From: Spongiactinospora rosea
GTDB taxonomy: Bacteria > Actinomycetota > Actinomycetes > Streptosporangiales > Streptosporangiaceae
Assembly (NCBI RefSeq): GCF_003315795.1
Contig: NZ_QMEY01000004.1
Location: 372,001-436,000 of the forward strand
Direction: 5' to 3'
Length of the DNA: 64,000 bases
Shown piece by piece: positions 9,019 through 18,536 of this stretch. Below the pieces are notes generated by a model that worked only from the letters and a program-made list of their open reading frames with translations, was not told the origin of the DNA and made no database searches. Made by a program: the position numbers and the translations under genes. Every line of letters begins with the position of its first letter. Within the stretch, counting starts at the first letter, position 1.

Positions 9019-11112
9019 TCAGGTCGTGACGGCCAGCGCCAGGGGCAGTACGGCGGGCGCGCCCGCGTGCCGCAGCAGCGCCGCGGACATGGTCATCGTC
9101 CATCCCGTGTCCACCCGGTCGTCCACCAGCAGCACCGGCCCTCCGGCCGCCGCCACGGCGGCGCCCAGCTCCGGCGGGGTCATCAGGGTCGCCCTGATCG
9201 CCTGCACCCGCTGGGCGCTGTTGAACTGCCGTCCGGGCGGGCCCGAGCGGTAGCCCAGCTCGCCCAGGTAGGACAGGCGGCCCACGGACGCCAGGCGTTC
9301 GGCCAGGCCGCGCACGAGCGCCGGACGGCGGGCGGAGGGGACGTTGACCACGGCCACCGGGCGCTCGCGCCACTCCCACGCGGACAGCACCTTGATCACC
9401 GCGCCGAACACGTCGTCGGGCACCGGCCCGTCCGGGGCGCCGTCGGCCAGCAGGTCGCGCAGCCGGTTGCCCCAGCCGATGTCGGTCAGCCTGCCCAGCG
9501 CCCGGCCGGGCTCCGCGCCGAACTCGGGCTTGATCCGCCCGCTGAGATCGGCGATGCCGGTCGGCCACTGCCTGCGGGCCTCGACCTCCACGCCGGGGCG
9601 CGCCAGGCGTTCTCTGGCCACCTCGACGGCGGCGGGCGCGACCTCCGCCGCCCGGTGCTCGCCCGTGCAGTTGTCGCAGCGCCCGCAGGGGCGCGCGGCC
9701 GGGTCGTCGAGGTGACGGCGCAGGTATTCCTCGCGGCACTCGGTGGTGGTGAGGTAGCCCAGCATGGCCTCCTGCTCGGCGCGGCGCTCGGCCGTGATGC
9801 GCGTGTAGCGCTCGGTGTCATAGGCCCACGGCTCGCCGGTGGCCTCCCAGCCGCCCTTGACCCTGCGCACCGCGCCGTCCACGTCGAGGACCTTGAGCAT
9901 CATCTCCAGGCGGCCACGGCTCAGGTCGACGCGGGTCTCCAGGGCCGGGGTGGACAGCACGCCGCCGTCGAGGGCCGCCAGCGTGGCGCGTACGACCGGC
10001 TCGGGGGGAAAGGCGAGGGAGGCGAAGTATGCCCAGATGGCCCGGTCTTCTGGGCCGGGCAGCAGGATGACCTCCGCCCGCTCGACGCCGCGCCCGGCCC
10101 GGCCGACCTGCTGGTAGTAGGCCACCGGGGACTGGGGCGCGCCCGCGTGCACGACGAACCCGAGGTCGGGCTTGTCGAAGCCCATGCCCAGGGCGCTCGT
10201 CGCGACCAGGGCCTTGATCTTGTTGTTCAGCAGCGCCTCTTCGGCGGCCAGGCGCTCGTCGGGGTCGGTCTGGCCGGAGTAGGCGGCCACCTCGTAGCCC
10301 TGCTCGCGCAGGTAGGCGGCGATCTCGTGGGCGGCGGCCACGGTGAGGGTGTAGATGATGCCGGAGCCCGGAAGCTCGCGCATGGTCTGGGCGAGCCAGG
10401 CCAGCCGCTGTTCGGCGGTCGCCAGGCGTACGACGCTCAGGCGCAGGCTCTCCCGCTCCAGCGGGCCGCGCAGGACCAGGGTCTCCTCGCCCATCTGCTC
10501 GGCCACGTCACGGGTGACACGGGCGTTGGCGGTGGCGGTCGTGGCCAGCACCGGGATGCCGGGCGGCAGGTCGTCGAACAGGGTGCGCAGCCTGCGGTAG
10601 TCGGGGCGGAAGTCGTGACCCCAGTCGGAGATGCAGTGCGCCTCGTCCACGACCACCAGGCCGGCGCTCTCGGCCAGCTCGGGCAGCACGTTGTCCCGGA
10701 ACTCGGGGTTGTTCAGCCGCTCGGGGCTGACCAGCAGGACGTCCACCTCGCCCTCGGCGACCTGGGCGTAGACGTCTTCCCAGGCGCCGGTGTTGGCCGA
10801 GTTGATGGTCACGGCGCGGATGCCGGCCCGCTGCGCGGCGGCGATCTGGTTGCGCATCAGCGCCAGCAGCGGCGAGACGATGACGGTCGGGCCCTCGCCC
10901 AGCTCCCGCAGCAGGGCGGTGGCCACGAAGTAGACCGCCGACTTGCCCCAGCCGGTGCGCTGGACGACCAGGACCCTCTGGCGCTTGAGCACAAGCGTCT
11001 CGATCGCGGTCCATTGGTCATCGCGCAGGCGCGCGTGGTCTCCGGCGAGGGCGCGCAACCGCTCCTCGGCCGCCTCGCGGACCATCGCGGCTTCGGGAAG
11101 GACGTCAGCCAT
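9019..11112 (-). CDS. recQ: RecQ-family ATP-dependent DNA helicase with C-terminal phosphoribosyltransferase-like domain
   Basis: The protein has 697 residues, starting at the ATG at 11112 (AAGGA upstream) rather than the longer frame to 11169. Helicase motif I is RTGWGKSAVYF, motif II is VVDEAHCISDW (the DEAH typical of RecQ), and motif VI includes QQVGRAGRG. A RecQ zinc site (CGRCDNC and an upstream Cys) lies near residue 510. The last ~150 residues are not HRDC but end in VLLVDDRVDTGWTMT, the PRPP-binding signature of phosphoribosyltransferases. That fusion recurs in actinobacterial RecQ-like proteins. Expected role: 3'-5' unwinding of recombination and repair intermediates. The role of the PRTase-like tail is unknown. 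Confidence 0.87.
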   Translation of the reverse strand: MADVLPEAAMVREAAEERLRALAGDHARLRDDQWTAIETLVLKRQRVLVVQRTGWGKSAVYFVATALLRELGEGPTVIVSPLLALMRNQIAAAQRAGIRAVTINSANTGAWEDVYAQVAEGEVDVLLVSPERLNNPEFRDNVLPELAESAGLVVVDEAHCISDWGHDFRPDYRRLRTLFDDLPPGIPVLATTATANARVTRDVAEQMGEETLVLRGPLERESLRLSVVRLATAEQRLAWLAQTMRELPGSGIIYTLTVAAAHEIAAYLREQGYEVAAYSGQTDPDERLAAEEALLNNKIKALVATSALGMGFDKPDLGFVVHAGAPQSPVAYYQQVGRAGRGVERAEVILLPGPEDRAIWAYFASLAFPPEPVVRATLAALDGGVLSTPALETRVDLSRGRLEMMLKVLDVDGAVRRVKGGWEATGEPWAYDTERYTRITAERRAEQEAMLGYLTTTECREEYLRRHLDDPAARPCGRCDNCTGEHRAAEVAPAAVEVARERLARPGVEVEARRQWPTGIADLSGRIKPEFGAEPGRALGRLTDIGWGNRLRDLLADGAPDGPVPDDVFGAVIKVLSAWEWRERPVAVVNVPSARRPALVRGLAERLASVGRLSYLGELGYRSGPPGRQFNSAQRVQAIRATLMTPPELGAAVAAAGGPVLLVDDRVDTGWTMTMSAALLRHAGAPAVLPLALAVTT

Positions 11113-11221
11113 GAGGTCCTTGTTACCAGGTTTTACCGACCCGCATAGCCGACCTTCCGGACATCTCACGCATGCCGCACAGCAGGCTCCGTCCAGGTCG
11201 CGGAACGGTCGTCACCTTCGG

Positions 11222-11227
11222 CACAAT
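11222..11227 (+). promoter_or_regulatory. Candidate -10 element for a leaderless parC transcript
   Basis: CACAAT lies 7 nt upstream of the parC ATG, so transcription would begin at or next to the start codon. This fits the lack of any Shine-Dalgarno sequence there. No convincing -35 hexamer is visible. Confidence 0.3.
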
Positions 11228-11234
11228 GTTCGAC

Positions 11235-13742
11235 ATGGCCCGACGAACGACGACGCCCCCGCCGGAGGACTTCGAGGAGCGGATCATCGATATCGATGTC
11301 TCCTCCGAGATGCGCACCAGCTACCTCGAATATGCCTACTCGGTCATCTACCAGCGCGCGCTGCCCGACGCCCGAGACGGCCTCAAGCCGGTCCAGCGGC
11401 GCATCCTCTACTCGATGAACGAGATGGGCCTGCGGCCCGACCGGGGGCACGTCAAGTCCTCCCGCGTGGTCGGCGACGTCATGGGCAAGCTCCACCCGCA
11501 CGGCGACACCGCCATCTACGACGCGCTGGTGCGGATGGCCCAGCCGTTCTCGATGCGGCTGGGGCTGATCGACGGGCACGGCAACTTCGGCTCGCCCGAC
11601 GACGACCCCGCCGCCATGCGCTACACCGAGGCCCGCCTCGCGACCGCCGCGACGATGCTCGTCCAGTCGATCGACGAGGACACGGTCGACTTCAAACCAA
11701 ACTACGACGGGCAGGAGACCGAGCCCACGGTCCTGCCGTCCGCACTGCCCAACCTGCTGGTCAATGGAGCCTCGGGCATCGCCGTGGGGATGGCCACCAA
11801 CATGGCCCCGCACAACCTCATCGAGGTCATCGCCGCCGCCCGGCACCTGATCAAGCACCCCGAGGCCGGGCTCGACGCGCTGATGCGGTTCGTCCCCGGC
11901 CCCGACCTGCCCACCGGCGGCACGATCATCGGCCTGGACGGCGTCCGCGACGCCTACCAGACCGGCCGGGGCACCTTCAAGATGCGCGCCAAGTGCGCCA
12001 TCGACCAGGTCACGCCGCGACGCAAGGGCATCGTGGTCACCGAGCTGCCCTTCAACGTCGGCCCCGAGCGGGTGGTCACCAAGATCAGGGAGCTGGTGAC
12101 CGCCAAGCGGCTGCAGGGCATCTCCGACCTGAAGGACCTCACCGACCGGCACAAGGGCCTGCGCCTGGTCATCGAGATCAAGAACGGCTTTAACCCCGAG
12201 GCCGTGCTGGAAGACCTCTACCGGCTCACCCCGATGGAGGAGACCTTCGGCATCAACAACGTCGCCCTGGTCGACGGCCAGCCGCGCACGCTGGGGCTGC
12301 GGGAGCTGCTGCAGGTCTACGTCGATCACCGGATCGACGTGGTGCGCCGCCGCTCGGCCTACCGCAGGCGCAAGCGGGAGGAGCGGCTGCACCTGGTCGA
12401 CGGCCTGGTCATCGCGCTCCTCAACATCGACGAAGTCATCCAGGTCATCCGTTCCTCCGACGACTCCGGGCAGGCGCGTGCGCGGCTGATGGAGGTCTTC
12501 GAGCTGTCGGAGATCCAGGCGGCCTACATCCTGGACACCCCGCTGCGCAGGCTGACCAGGTTCGACAAGCTGGAGCTCGACCGGGAGCGGCAGACCCTCC
12601 AGCAGGAGATCGCCGAGCTGACCGAGATCCTGTCCTCCGACACCCGGCTGCGCGCGGTGGTCTCCAAGGAGCTGGCGGAGGTGTCCAAGCAGTTCGGCAC
12701 GCCCCGCCGCACTGTCCTGCTGGAGTCCTCCGGGGCCGCGGGCGCGGTGGCCGTGCCGCTGGAGGTCGCCGACGACCCGTGCCGGGTGCTGCTGTCCTCC
12801 ACCGGCCTGCTCGCCCGTACGGCCGACGCCGCCCCGCTCGCCACCGAGGGCGAGCGCGCGAACCACGACGTGCTGGTGTCGGCGGTCGCCTCGACCGTGC
12901 GCGGCGAGATCGGCGTGGTCACCTCGCACGGCCGCATGATCCGGGTCAGCGTGGTGGACCTGCCCACGCTGCCGTCCGCGGCCTCCCCGCCCACGCTGTC
13001 GGGGGGGCATCCGGTGAGCGAGTACGTCACGCTCGCCTCCGGTGAGACGGTGGTCGGCATCGGGTCGCTCACCACGAGCGGCGCCGGGCTCGCGCTCGGC
13101 ACCGCGGGCGGTGTGGTCAAACGGGTCACCCCTGACTATCCGGCCAACCGGGACGAGTTCGAGGTGATCGGGCTGAAGGACGACGACCGGGTGATCGGCG
13201 CGGTCGAGCTGCCCTCCGAGGATCACGACCTGGTGTTCATCACCTCCCACGCGCAGCTTCTGCGCTTCCCGGCGTCGGCCGTGCGCCCGCAGGGCAGGCC
13301 GGCGGGCGGCATGGCGGGCGTGCGCCTCGACGAGGGGGCCACGGTGATCTTCTTCGGCGCGGTGGACCCGGCGCTGCCCGCCCGGGTGGTCACCATCGCC
13401 GGTTCGGCCACCGCCCTGCCCGGCACGCAGACCGGCGGCGGCAAGGTGTCCGACTACGCGGAGTTCCCCGCCAAGGGGCGGGCCACCGGCGGCGTACGGG
13501 CCCAGCGCTTCCTCAAGGGCGAGGACACCCTGCTGCTGGCCTGGGCGGGGCCCGCGCCCGCCAAGGGCGCGTCCCCGACCGGCAAGCCGGTGCCGCTGCC
13601 GGAGGAGTTGGGCCGCCGCGACGGGTCCGGGATCCGCATCACCAACGCGGTGGCGGCGATCGGCGGCGGGCTGGGCACGCACCCGATCACGGCCGGGTCG
13701 CCGCCCGCGACCGCCCAGGACGACGGCGACGACCCCTTCTGA
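11235..13742 (+). CDS. parC: DNA topoisomerase IV subunit A (GyrA/ParC family)
   Basis: The protein has 835 residues. The ATG at 11235 ([17 protein letters not shown]) matches the usual actinobacterial N-terminus. The winged-helix/tower region contains [17 protein letters not shown], the catalytic Tyr130 in [11 protein letters not shown] and [21 protein letters not shown]-terminal beta-propeller follows ([16 protein letters not shown]). The GyrA box is not evident, which favours ParC over gyrase A. It cleaves and religates the DNA strand in the decatenating enzyme with ParE, encoded 2.7 kb away on the other strand (16464-18536). Translation may be leaderless. A gyrA/gyrB pair is expected elsewhere on the chromosome. 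Confidence 0.88.
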   Translation: MARRTTTPPPEDFEERIIDIDVSSEMRTSYLEYAYSVIYQRALPDARDGLKPVQRRILYSMNEMGLRPDRGHVKSSRVVGDVMGKLHPHGDTAIYDALVRMAQPFSMRLGLIDGHGNFGSPDDDPAAMRYTEARLATAATMLVQSIDEDTVDFKPNYDGQETEPTVLPSALPNLLVNGASGIAVGMATNMAPHNLIEVIAAARHLIKHPEAGLDALMRFVPGPDLPTGGTIIGLDGVRDAYQTGRGTFKMRAKCAIDQVTPRRKGIVVTELPFNVGPERVVTKIRELVTAKRLQGISDLKDLTDRHKGLRLVIEIKNGFNPEAVLEDLYRLTPMEETFGINNVALVDGQPRTLGLRELLQVYVDHRIDVVRRRSAYRRRKREERLHLVDGLVIALLNIDEVIQVIRSSDDSGQARARLMEVFELSEIQAAYILDTPLRRLTRFDKLELDRERQTLQQEIAELTEILSSDTRLRAVVSKELAEVSKQFGTPRRTVLLESSGAAGAVAVPLEVADDPCRVLLSSTGLLARTADAAPLATEGERANHDVLVSAVASTVRGEIGVVTSHGRMIRVSVVDLPTLPSAASPPTLSGGHPVSEYVTLASGETVVGIGSLTTSGAGLALGTAGGVVKRVTPDYPANRDEFEVIGLKDDDRVIGAVELPSEDHDLVFITSHAQLLRFPASAVRPQGRPAGGMAGVRLDEGATVIFFGAVDPALPARVVTIAGSATALPGTQTGGGKVSDYAEFPAKGRATGGVRAQRFLKGEDTLLLAWAGPAPAKGASPTGKPVPLPEELGRRDGSGIRITNAVAAIGGGLGTHPITAGSPPATAQDDGDDPF

Positions 13743-13816
13743 GGTTGCCGAGCGCGCCGGTGGCATGTCCTCGCCCGCCCTCGCGGGTCGGGCGGGGACG
13801 GGCCGCCGAGGTGCGC

Positions 13817-13822
13817 GACAAT
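13817..13822 (+). promoter_or_regulatory. Candidate -10 element for a leaderless redoxin transcript
   Basis: GACAAT sits 6 nt before the ATG at 13829, the same arrangement as upstream of parC. The poly-G just before the ATG is not well spaced as a ribosome-binding site. No clear -35 is seen. Confidence 0.25.
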
Positions 13823-13828
13823 GGGGGC

Positions 13829-14392
13829 ATGCCTGTCACCTCGTTCATGGTCCCACTCGGTACGCCGGCCCCCGGCTTCGACCTGCCCGCGGTCGGTGGC
13901 GGACACCTCTCACTCGACGACATCAAGGGCGCTCCGGCCACGCTCGTGGTCTTCCTGTCCAACCACTGTCCCTACGTCCGGCGGATCGAGGCGGGCATCG
14001 GAGCCTTCGCCGCCGACTACGCGGATCGGGTGACCATCGTCGCCATCGGCAGCAACGACGTGGTCAACTACCCTGACGACGACGCCGGCCACCTGGCCGA
14101 ACAGGCGGCCAGGGCCGGGTTCGCCTTCCCTTATCTGATCGATGAGACGCAGGAGGTGGCGCGGGCGTACCGGGCGGCCTGCACACCTGACTTCTTCCTC
14201 TTCGACGGGGAGCTGCGGCTGGCCTACCGGGGCGAGTTCGACGACGCCCGCCCGAAGAACGACGTACCGGTCACCGGCGCCTCCCTGCGCGCCGCGGCCG
14301 ACGCGGTCCTCTCGGGCACCGCCGTCCCCGAGCCCCAGCACCCGAGCCTCGGCTGCGGCATCAAGTGGAAGCCGGGCAACGAGCCCACCTGA
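13829..14392 (+). CDS. Thioredoxin-family redoxin (AhpC/TSA-like)
   Basis: The protein has 187 residues, starting at the ATG at 13829, which gives the canonical beginning MPVTSFMVPLGTPAPGFDLP. The frame continues upstream to 13745 without conserved sequence. It has the thioredoxin fold with the peptide TLVVFLSNHCPYVRR. The active-site position holds a single Cys47 (CPYV) instead of CxxC, so it looks like a one-Cys peroxiredoxin or redoxin that needs an external thiol. The C-terminal half (DFFLFDGELRLAYRGEFDD) and the ending HPSLGCGIKWKPG are typical of this bacterial family, which is generally annotated only as thioredoxin family protein. It follows parC by 86 bp. Confidence 0.82.
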   Translation: MPVTSFMVPLGTPAPGFDLPAVGGGHLSLDDIKGAPATLVVFLSNHCPYVRRIEAGIGAFAADYADRVTIVAIGSNDVVNYPDDDAGHLAEQAARAGFAFPYLIDETQEVARAYRAACTPDFFLFDGELRLAYRGEFDDARPKNDVPVTGASLRAAADAVLSGTAVPEPQHPSLGCGIKWKPGNEPT

Positions 14393-14555
14393 CCCTCAGG
14401 GGGCCTGGCGCCGGGTCGGCCGGGCCCCACGGAGTTCCGCCGGGTTCGGGGCGCTGTACGGGCGCGAGGGGGATCGCGCTGATGTGCACGGCTGATGCCT
14501 CCCGTCCAGCGATGTGTCATCAGAGCCGCGGCCGGCCCTCAGCTACACCGCGCTT

Positions 14556-14595
14556 GCGGATCATCGGCCGCGCAGGCAAGCGGCCAACGGTACGC
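14556..14595 (+). repeat. Interspersed copy of the repeat core
   Basis: GATCATCGGCCGCGCAGGCA followed by a CGGCCAACGGTACG segment. The same order recurs at 15097-15139, and in the tandem units with small changes. It lies 265 bp upstream of the tandem array, so the family is interspersed as well as tandem. Confidence 0.6.
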
Positions 14596-14860
14596 CCCCG
14601 GTCGGCCGGCGTGGATGTGGGCGTGTCGCCCTTGGCCTTCGCTTCGCTCAGGCGTCTTCCCGCTTGCCGGGCTTCGCCCGACGCCGGTGCCGCGCCGTTC
14701 GCCCGCTGATCTTTGGGAAGGGGGCGACGGTACGGCATGCCGTGGTGTCCACCGCCCCGCCGTACGTGGCCCGGCCCCGTGTCCGGTGTTTCGCGTGTGT
14801 CGAGGCCGGTCGCCGTTCTCAGCACCGGCTGAAACGCCCCCAGGTCGCCCACCGCTCCCC

Positions 14861-15139
14861 GGCCACACTCCTCGGCTGCACGGAACACGGCCTGGCACCG
14901 AACCAAGCCAGAGTCGGCCACGCAGGCGATCGACCAACAGTACGACCCCGGCCACACTCCTCGGCTGCACGGAACACGGCCTGGCACCGGACCAGGCCAG
15001 AGTCGGCCGCACAGGCGATCGACCAACGGTACGACCCCGGCCACGCTCCTTGGCTGCACGAACGCCTGGCGTCAGACCAGGCGAGGGCTCCCACTTGCCG
15101 ATCATCGGCCGCGCAGGCGATCGGCCAACGGTACGACCC
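14861..15139 (+). repeat. 89-bp tandem repeat, three units
   Basis: Units start at 14861, 14950 and 15039 with GGCCACACTCCTCGGCTGCA or GGCCACGCTCCTTGGCTGCA. The first two are exactly 89 bp and differ at five positions by my alignment. The third is diverged in its middle and about 100 bp long. Each unit ends in GCAGGCGATCGACCAAC (or GCAGGCGATCGGCCAAC) followed by a GTACGACCC segment. A further degraded unit appears near 15332-15400 (GTACGACCCCAGCCGCACGG). The units contain short self-complementary stretches such as CGATCATCG. No CRISPR-like spacers are present. Confidence 0.75.
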
Positions 15140-15426
15140 GCGTCGGCGAGCCGCAGGTCCACCGACTGCCGGTTCAGGCCGGCGAACGCGGTGATCCGGA
15201 TGAGCGCGTCGGTCTCGGTCACGTCCCGGCATCCTTCGTGGTGCCGGGTCGCGAGCGGACCCGGCCCCGGCCGAACGGCACCCTGGCCGCGAACCTGCAT
15301 CGGATCAGTCAGGGGCCGCCATCTGGGAAACCCCGGCCGTGTGGGCGACCGGTCCCCCGTACGACCCCAGCCGCACGGCGGCCTGGCACCGGGTCCGGCA
15401 AGGGCCCGCTGCCTGTGGATCACCGG

Positions 15427-15786
15427 TCAAGGGGTGCGGCTCTTCGGCTGTACGGCGGCTGGGATGCACCCCTTCACGGCGGAGGGGCGGCGGGGGGCGG
15501 TGGCGATGGTGAGGAGGAGGCGCCAGGGTTCGCCCTCCCAGGAGCGGATCAGGGCGACGGTCTCGTCGTCCGGGGTGAACGTGTGGCCGCCGTTGATGAA
15601 GCAGCCGGCCTGGACCAGGCCGGTCATCAGGGGGTCGTCGTCGCCCAGGGCCGCGACGTAGGCCGCCGCGTCCAGCAGTGCCAGCGCGCACCGGGCGTTG
15701 CGCTCGTCGTCGCGCAGCTCGACCCGGTCGAGCCGCCACCGGGCCTGGCCGCGCAGGTAGGCGGCCACGAATTGGCTCTTGCTCAT
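15427..15786 (-). CDS. Hypothetical protein
   Basis: The protein has 119 residues, starting at ATG (MSKSQFVAAYLRGQARWRLDRVEL). I do not recognise the family. The N-terminal 75 residues look like a compact helical domain (NARCALALLDAAAYVAALGDDD). The centre has a beta-like segment (CFINGGHTFTPDDETVALIR) and the last 30 residues are basic and Pro-rich. No signal peptide, membrane segment or metal motif is seen. Codon use is normal for the window. It is flanked downstream by the repeat region and divergent from the carbonic anhydrase gene, with 140 bp between the two starts. Confidence 0.6.
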   Translation of the reverse strand: MSKSQFVAAYLRGQARWRLDRVELRDDERNARCALALLDAAAYVAALGDDDPLMTGLVQAGCFINGGHTFTPDDETVALIRSWEGEPWRLLLTIATAPRRPSAVKGCIPAAVQPKSRTP

Positions 15787-15926
15787 GCCCTCTCCACGGT
15801 AGTCGGACCCTAAGTTAGGGCAGTATCACTCTCCGTGGCGGCCATTTCTGCAATCTTCACTCTGGCATGCCCCGCCCATGGCCACCCGGCGGCACCGCTA
15901 TCGGGACATGCTGAATCATTGTCACC

Positions 15927-16421
15927 ATGACCGCGTTCGATGATGTGCTTGCCGGTAATCGTAAGTTCACCCGCAAATTCGCTCATTCCGGCCTGACCGG
16001 GCGGGCCGCCCGCGGCCTGGCCGTGGTGACCTGCATGGACTCCCGGATCGACCCGCTCGGCCTACTCGGCCTGAAGGCCGGAGACGCCAAGATCCTGCGC
16101 AACGCCGGTGCTCGGGTGACCGACGACGTCCAGCGGACCCTCGTGCTCGCGGTCTACCTGCTCGGCGTACGCCGGGTGCTGGTCATGCCGCACACCGACT
16201 GCGGCATGACGAAGGTCAGCGACGACGACGTGCACCGGATGGCCGCCGAGCACGGCGTGGACACCCGCAGCCTGGAGTTTCACACCGTCCCCGACCAGAG
16301 CGAGGCCCTGCGGCACGACCTGGTGCGGGTGCGCACCAGCCCGTTCCTGCCGCCCGACCTGCCGGTCGGCGGCGCGATCTACGACGTGCACACCGGCAGG
16401 CTGATGCCCGTCGAGCTCTGA
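15927..16421 (+). CDS. Beta-class carbonic anhydrase
   Basis: The protein has 164 residues, typical of the short actinobacterial (Rv1284-like) beta-CAs. All zinc-site residues are visible: Cys36 with the Asp-Arg dyad in CMDSR (Asp38, Arg40), then His89 and Cys92 in HTDCG. It interconverts CO2 and bicarbonate in the cytosol, supplying bicarbonate for carboxylases such as the acetyl-CoA carboxylase genes at 33.5-37.2 kb, though no direct link is shown. It starts at ATG 15927 with weak Shine-Dalgarno complementarity. A GC-rich hairpin follows between it and parE. Confidence 0.92.
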   Translation: MTAFDDVLAGNRKFTRKFAHSGLTGRAARGLAVVTCMDSRIDPLGLLGLKAGDAKILRNAGARVTDDVQRTLVLAVYLLGVRRVLVMPHTDCGMTKVSDDDVHRMAAEHGVDTRSLEFHTVPDQSEALRHDLVRVRTSPFLPPDLPVGGAIYDVHTGRLMPVEL

Positions 16422-16431
16422 CCGTGCCGAT

Positions 16432-16463
16432 CCCGCCCGCCGTGCCGCGGCGCGGTGGGCGGG
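16432..16463. terminator. Bidirectional hairpin between carbonic anhydrase and parE
   Basis: CCCGCCCGCCGTG and CGCGGTGGGCGGG form an imperfect 13-bp stem around a CCGCGG loop, immediately after the two convergent genes. There is no T-run, as is usual in this GC range. Confidence 0.5.
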
Positions 16464-18536
16464 TCAGGCGTCGATGTGGTCGCGGTCGACCTCGGCCGCG
16501 TTGCCCACGATGAACTCCCGGCGGGGCGCCACGTCGCTGCCCATCAGCAGGTTGAAGATCTCCTCCGCGGCCTGGACGTCCTCGATGCGGACCCGGCGCA
16601 GGGTGCGGTGGCGCGGCTCCATGGTGGTCTCGGCGAGCTGGTCGGCGTCCATCTCGCCGAGGCCCTTGTACCGCTGCACCGGGTCCTTCCAGCGCTTGCC
16701 GCGCCGCTCCAGGTCGCGCAGCACCTTGTGCAGCTCCGCGTCGGAGTAGCAGTAGATGTACTTCTCCTGGTTGCGCCCGGGGTTGCTGATCTCGATGCGG
16801 TGCAGCGGCGGCACCGCGGCGAACACCCGGCCCTCCTCGACCATGGGCCGCATGTAGCGGTGGAAGAGGGTCAGCAGCAGGCAGCGGATGTGCGCGCCGT
16901 CCACGTCGGCGTCGGCCATCAGGATGACCTTGCCGTACCGCGCCGCCGAGATGTCGAAGGAGCGGCCCGACCCCGCGCCGATGACCTGGATGATCGCCGC
17001 GCACTCGGCGTTCTTCAGCATGTCGGCGACGGACGCCTTCTGGACGTTGAGGATCTTGCCCCGGATCGGCAGCAGCGCCTGGAACTCCGAGTCGCGGGCG
17101 GCGCGGGCCGTGCCGAGCGCGGAGTCGCCCTCCACGATGAACAGCTCGGTGCGGTCGATGTCGTCGCTGCGGCAGTCGACCAGCTTGGCGGGCAGCGCCG
17201 AGTTTTCCAGGGCGCTCTTGCGGCGCTGGTTGTCACGGTGCTCGCGGGCCGCGATGCGCGCCTTGGCGGCGGCCACGACCTTCTCCAGAACGGCCCGCAG
17301 TTGCTGCTTCTGGCCGCGCTTGGGGGTGGCGAAGATCTCCTTCAGCTCCCGCGAGACGACATGGGAGACGATCCGCGTGGCGGCCGAGGTGCCGAGCACC
17401 TCCTTGGTCTGCCCCTCGAACTGCGGCTCGGGCACCCGGACGGTCACCACGGCGGTGAGCCCCTCCAGGATGTCCTCCTTCAGGACGGGGTCGTCGCCGT
17501 TCTTCAGCAGGCGGGTCTCGCGCAACTGCTCGTTCATCGTGCGGTGCAGGGCGCGCTCGAAGCCGGTCAGGTGGGTGCCGCCCTTGGGGGTGGCGATCAC
17601 GTTGACGAACGAGCGCACGGTGGTGTCGTAGCCCTTGCCCCAGCGCAGCGCCACATCGACGGTCAGCTCCCGCTCGACCTGGGTCGGGGTCATGTGGCCC
17701 TGGTCGTCGAGCACCGGCACGGTCTCGTGGAAGTGGCCCGCGCCCTGCAGCCGCAGCACGTCGCACACGGCCTCGTCGCGCGCCAGGAACTCGGTGAACT
17801 CGGAGATGCCGCCGTCGAAGCGGAACTCCTCCTCGACCGGCTCCTCGCCGCGGTCATCGCGCAGCGCGAGGGTGAGCCCGGGGACCAGGAACGCGGTCTG
17901 GCGCAGCCGCACATGAATCTCGTCCAGCGACAGCTCGGCGTCGGGCAGGAAGATCTGCTTGTCGGCCCACCAGCGCACCCGGGTGCCGGTGCCCTTGTCG
18001 CCGAGCCGCCTGTCGTCGCGCAGCCCGGACTTCTTCTTGAACTTGGCCGTGGGGCCCTCGCCGTCGAAGACGCCGGGCACGCCGCGCCGGAAGCTGATCT
18101 CGTAGATCCGCCCGTCGCGGTCGACCTCGACGTCGAGACGCGAGGACAGCGCGTTGACCACGGACGCGCCGACGCCGTGCAGGCCGCCGGAGGCGCCGTA
18201 GGAGCCGCCGCCGAACTTCCCGCCCGCGTGCAGCTTGGTGTAGACGAGCTCGACGCCAGCCAGGCCGCTCTTGGGCTCGATGTCCACCGGGATGCCGCGG
18301 CCGTTGTCGCGGACCTCGATCGAACCGTCGCGGTGGAGCTCGACCTCGATGCGGGTGCAGAAGCCGGCGAGGGCTTCATCGACCGAGTTGTCGACGATCT
18401 CCCAGAGGCAGTGCATGAGGCCACGGGTGTCGGTGGACCCGATGTACATCCCCGGCCGCTTACGGACCGCCTCAAGCCCTTCCAGCACGGACAGATGACG
18501 GGCCGTGTAGGTCGTCTCCAGACGTACGGCGGTCAC
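16464..18536 (-). CDS. parE: DNA topoisomerase IV subunit B (GyrB/ParE family)
   Basis: The protein has 690 residues from the GTG at 18536, chosen because GGGAG lies 5 nt upstream; a GTG four codons earlier (18548) is the alternative. The GHKL ATPase domain shows EIVDNSVDEAL, DNGRGIPVD and GGLHGVGASVVNAL. The TOPRIM domain shows EGDSALG and DADVDGAHI. The end matches type IIA B subunits (RYKGLGEMDADQL). With ParC (11235-13742) it makes the chromosome-decatenating topoisomerase. Pairing with the nearby ParC and placement beside the principal sigma gene favour ParE over GyrB. It is divergent from the DUF7455 gene. Confidence 0.88.
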   Translation of the reverse strand: MTAVRLETTYTARHLSVLEGLEAVRKRPGMYIGSTDTRGLMHCLWEIVDNSVDEALAGFCTRIEVELHRDGSIEVRDNGRGIPVDIEPKSGLAGVELVYTKLHAGGKFGGGSYGASGGLHGVGASVVNALSSRLDVEVDRDGRIYEISFRRGVPGVFDGEGPTAKFKKKSGLRDDRRLGDKGTGTRVRWWADKQIFLPDAELSLDEIHVRLRQTAFLVPGLTLALRDDRGEEPVEEEFRFDGGISEFTEFLARDEAVCDVLRLQGAGHFHETVPVLDDQGHMTPTQVERELTVDVALRWGKGYDTTVRSFVNVIATPKGGTHLTGFERALHRTMNEQLRETRLLKNGDDPVLKEDILEGLTAVVTVRVPEPQFEGQTKEVLGTSAATRIVSHVVSRELKEIFATPKRGQKQQLRAVLEKVVAAAKARIAAREHRDNQRRKSALENSALPAKLVDCRSDDIDRTELFIVEGDSALGTARAARDSEFQALLPIRGKILNVQKASVADMLKNAECAAIIQVIGAGSGRSFDISAARYGKVILMADADVDGAHIRCLLLTLFHRYMRPMVEEGRVFAAVPPLHRIEISNPGRNQEKYIYCYSDAELHKVLRDLERRGKRWKDPVQRYKGLGEMDADQLAETTMEPRHRTLRRVRIEDVQAAEEIFNLLMGSDVAPRREFIVGNAAEVDRDHIDA

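Larger units (their letters stand above)
14393..15426. other. 1-kb gene-free region with interspersed and tandem repeats
   Basis: I find no convincing gene here. Open frames exist on both strands but read straight through the tandem repeats and have Arg/Pro/Gly-rich composition typical of non-coding high-GC DNA. The region holds three 89-bp tandem units and five or so copies of a shorter core (GCAGGCGATCGGCCAACG and variants), at 14556-14595, 14913-14948, 15002-15037, 15097-15139 and, more diverged, 15332-15368. The stretch 15130-15225, read on the minus strand, looks faintly protein-like (TETDALIRITAFAGLNRQSV) and may be gene debris. Confidence 0.6.

Noticed and set aside
14861..15139. CRISPR array
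   Set aside because: The repeat units are 89 bp and directly adjacent, with no unique spacers and no cas genes in the window.
14539..15423. Long minus-strand open frame (294 codons) and matching + strand frames in the repeat region
   Set aside because: They run through the 89-bp repeats, are Arg/Pro/Gly/Ser-rich and have no ribosome-binding site or recognisable domain. Long open frames on several strands are expected by chance at this GC content.
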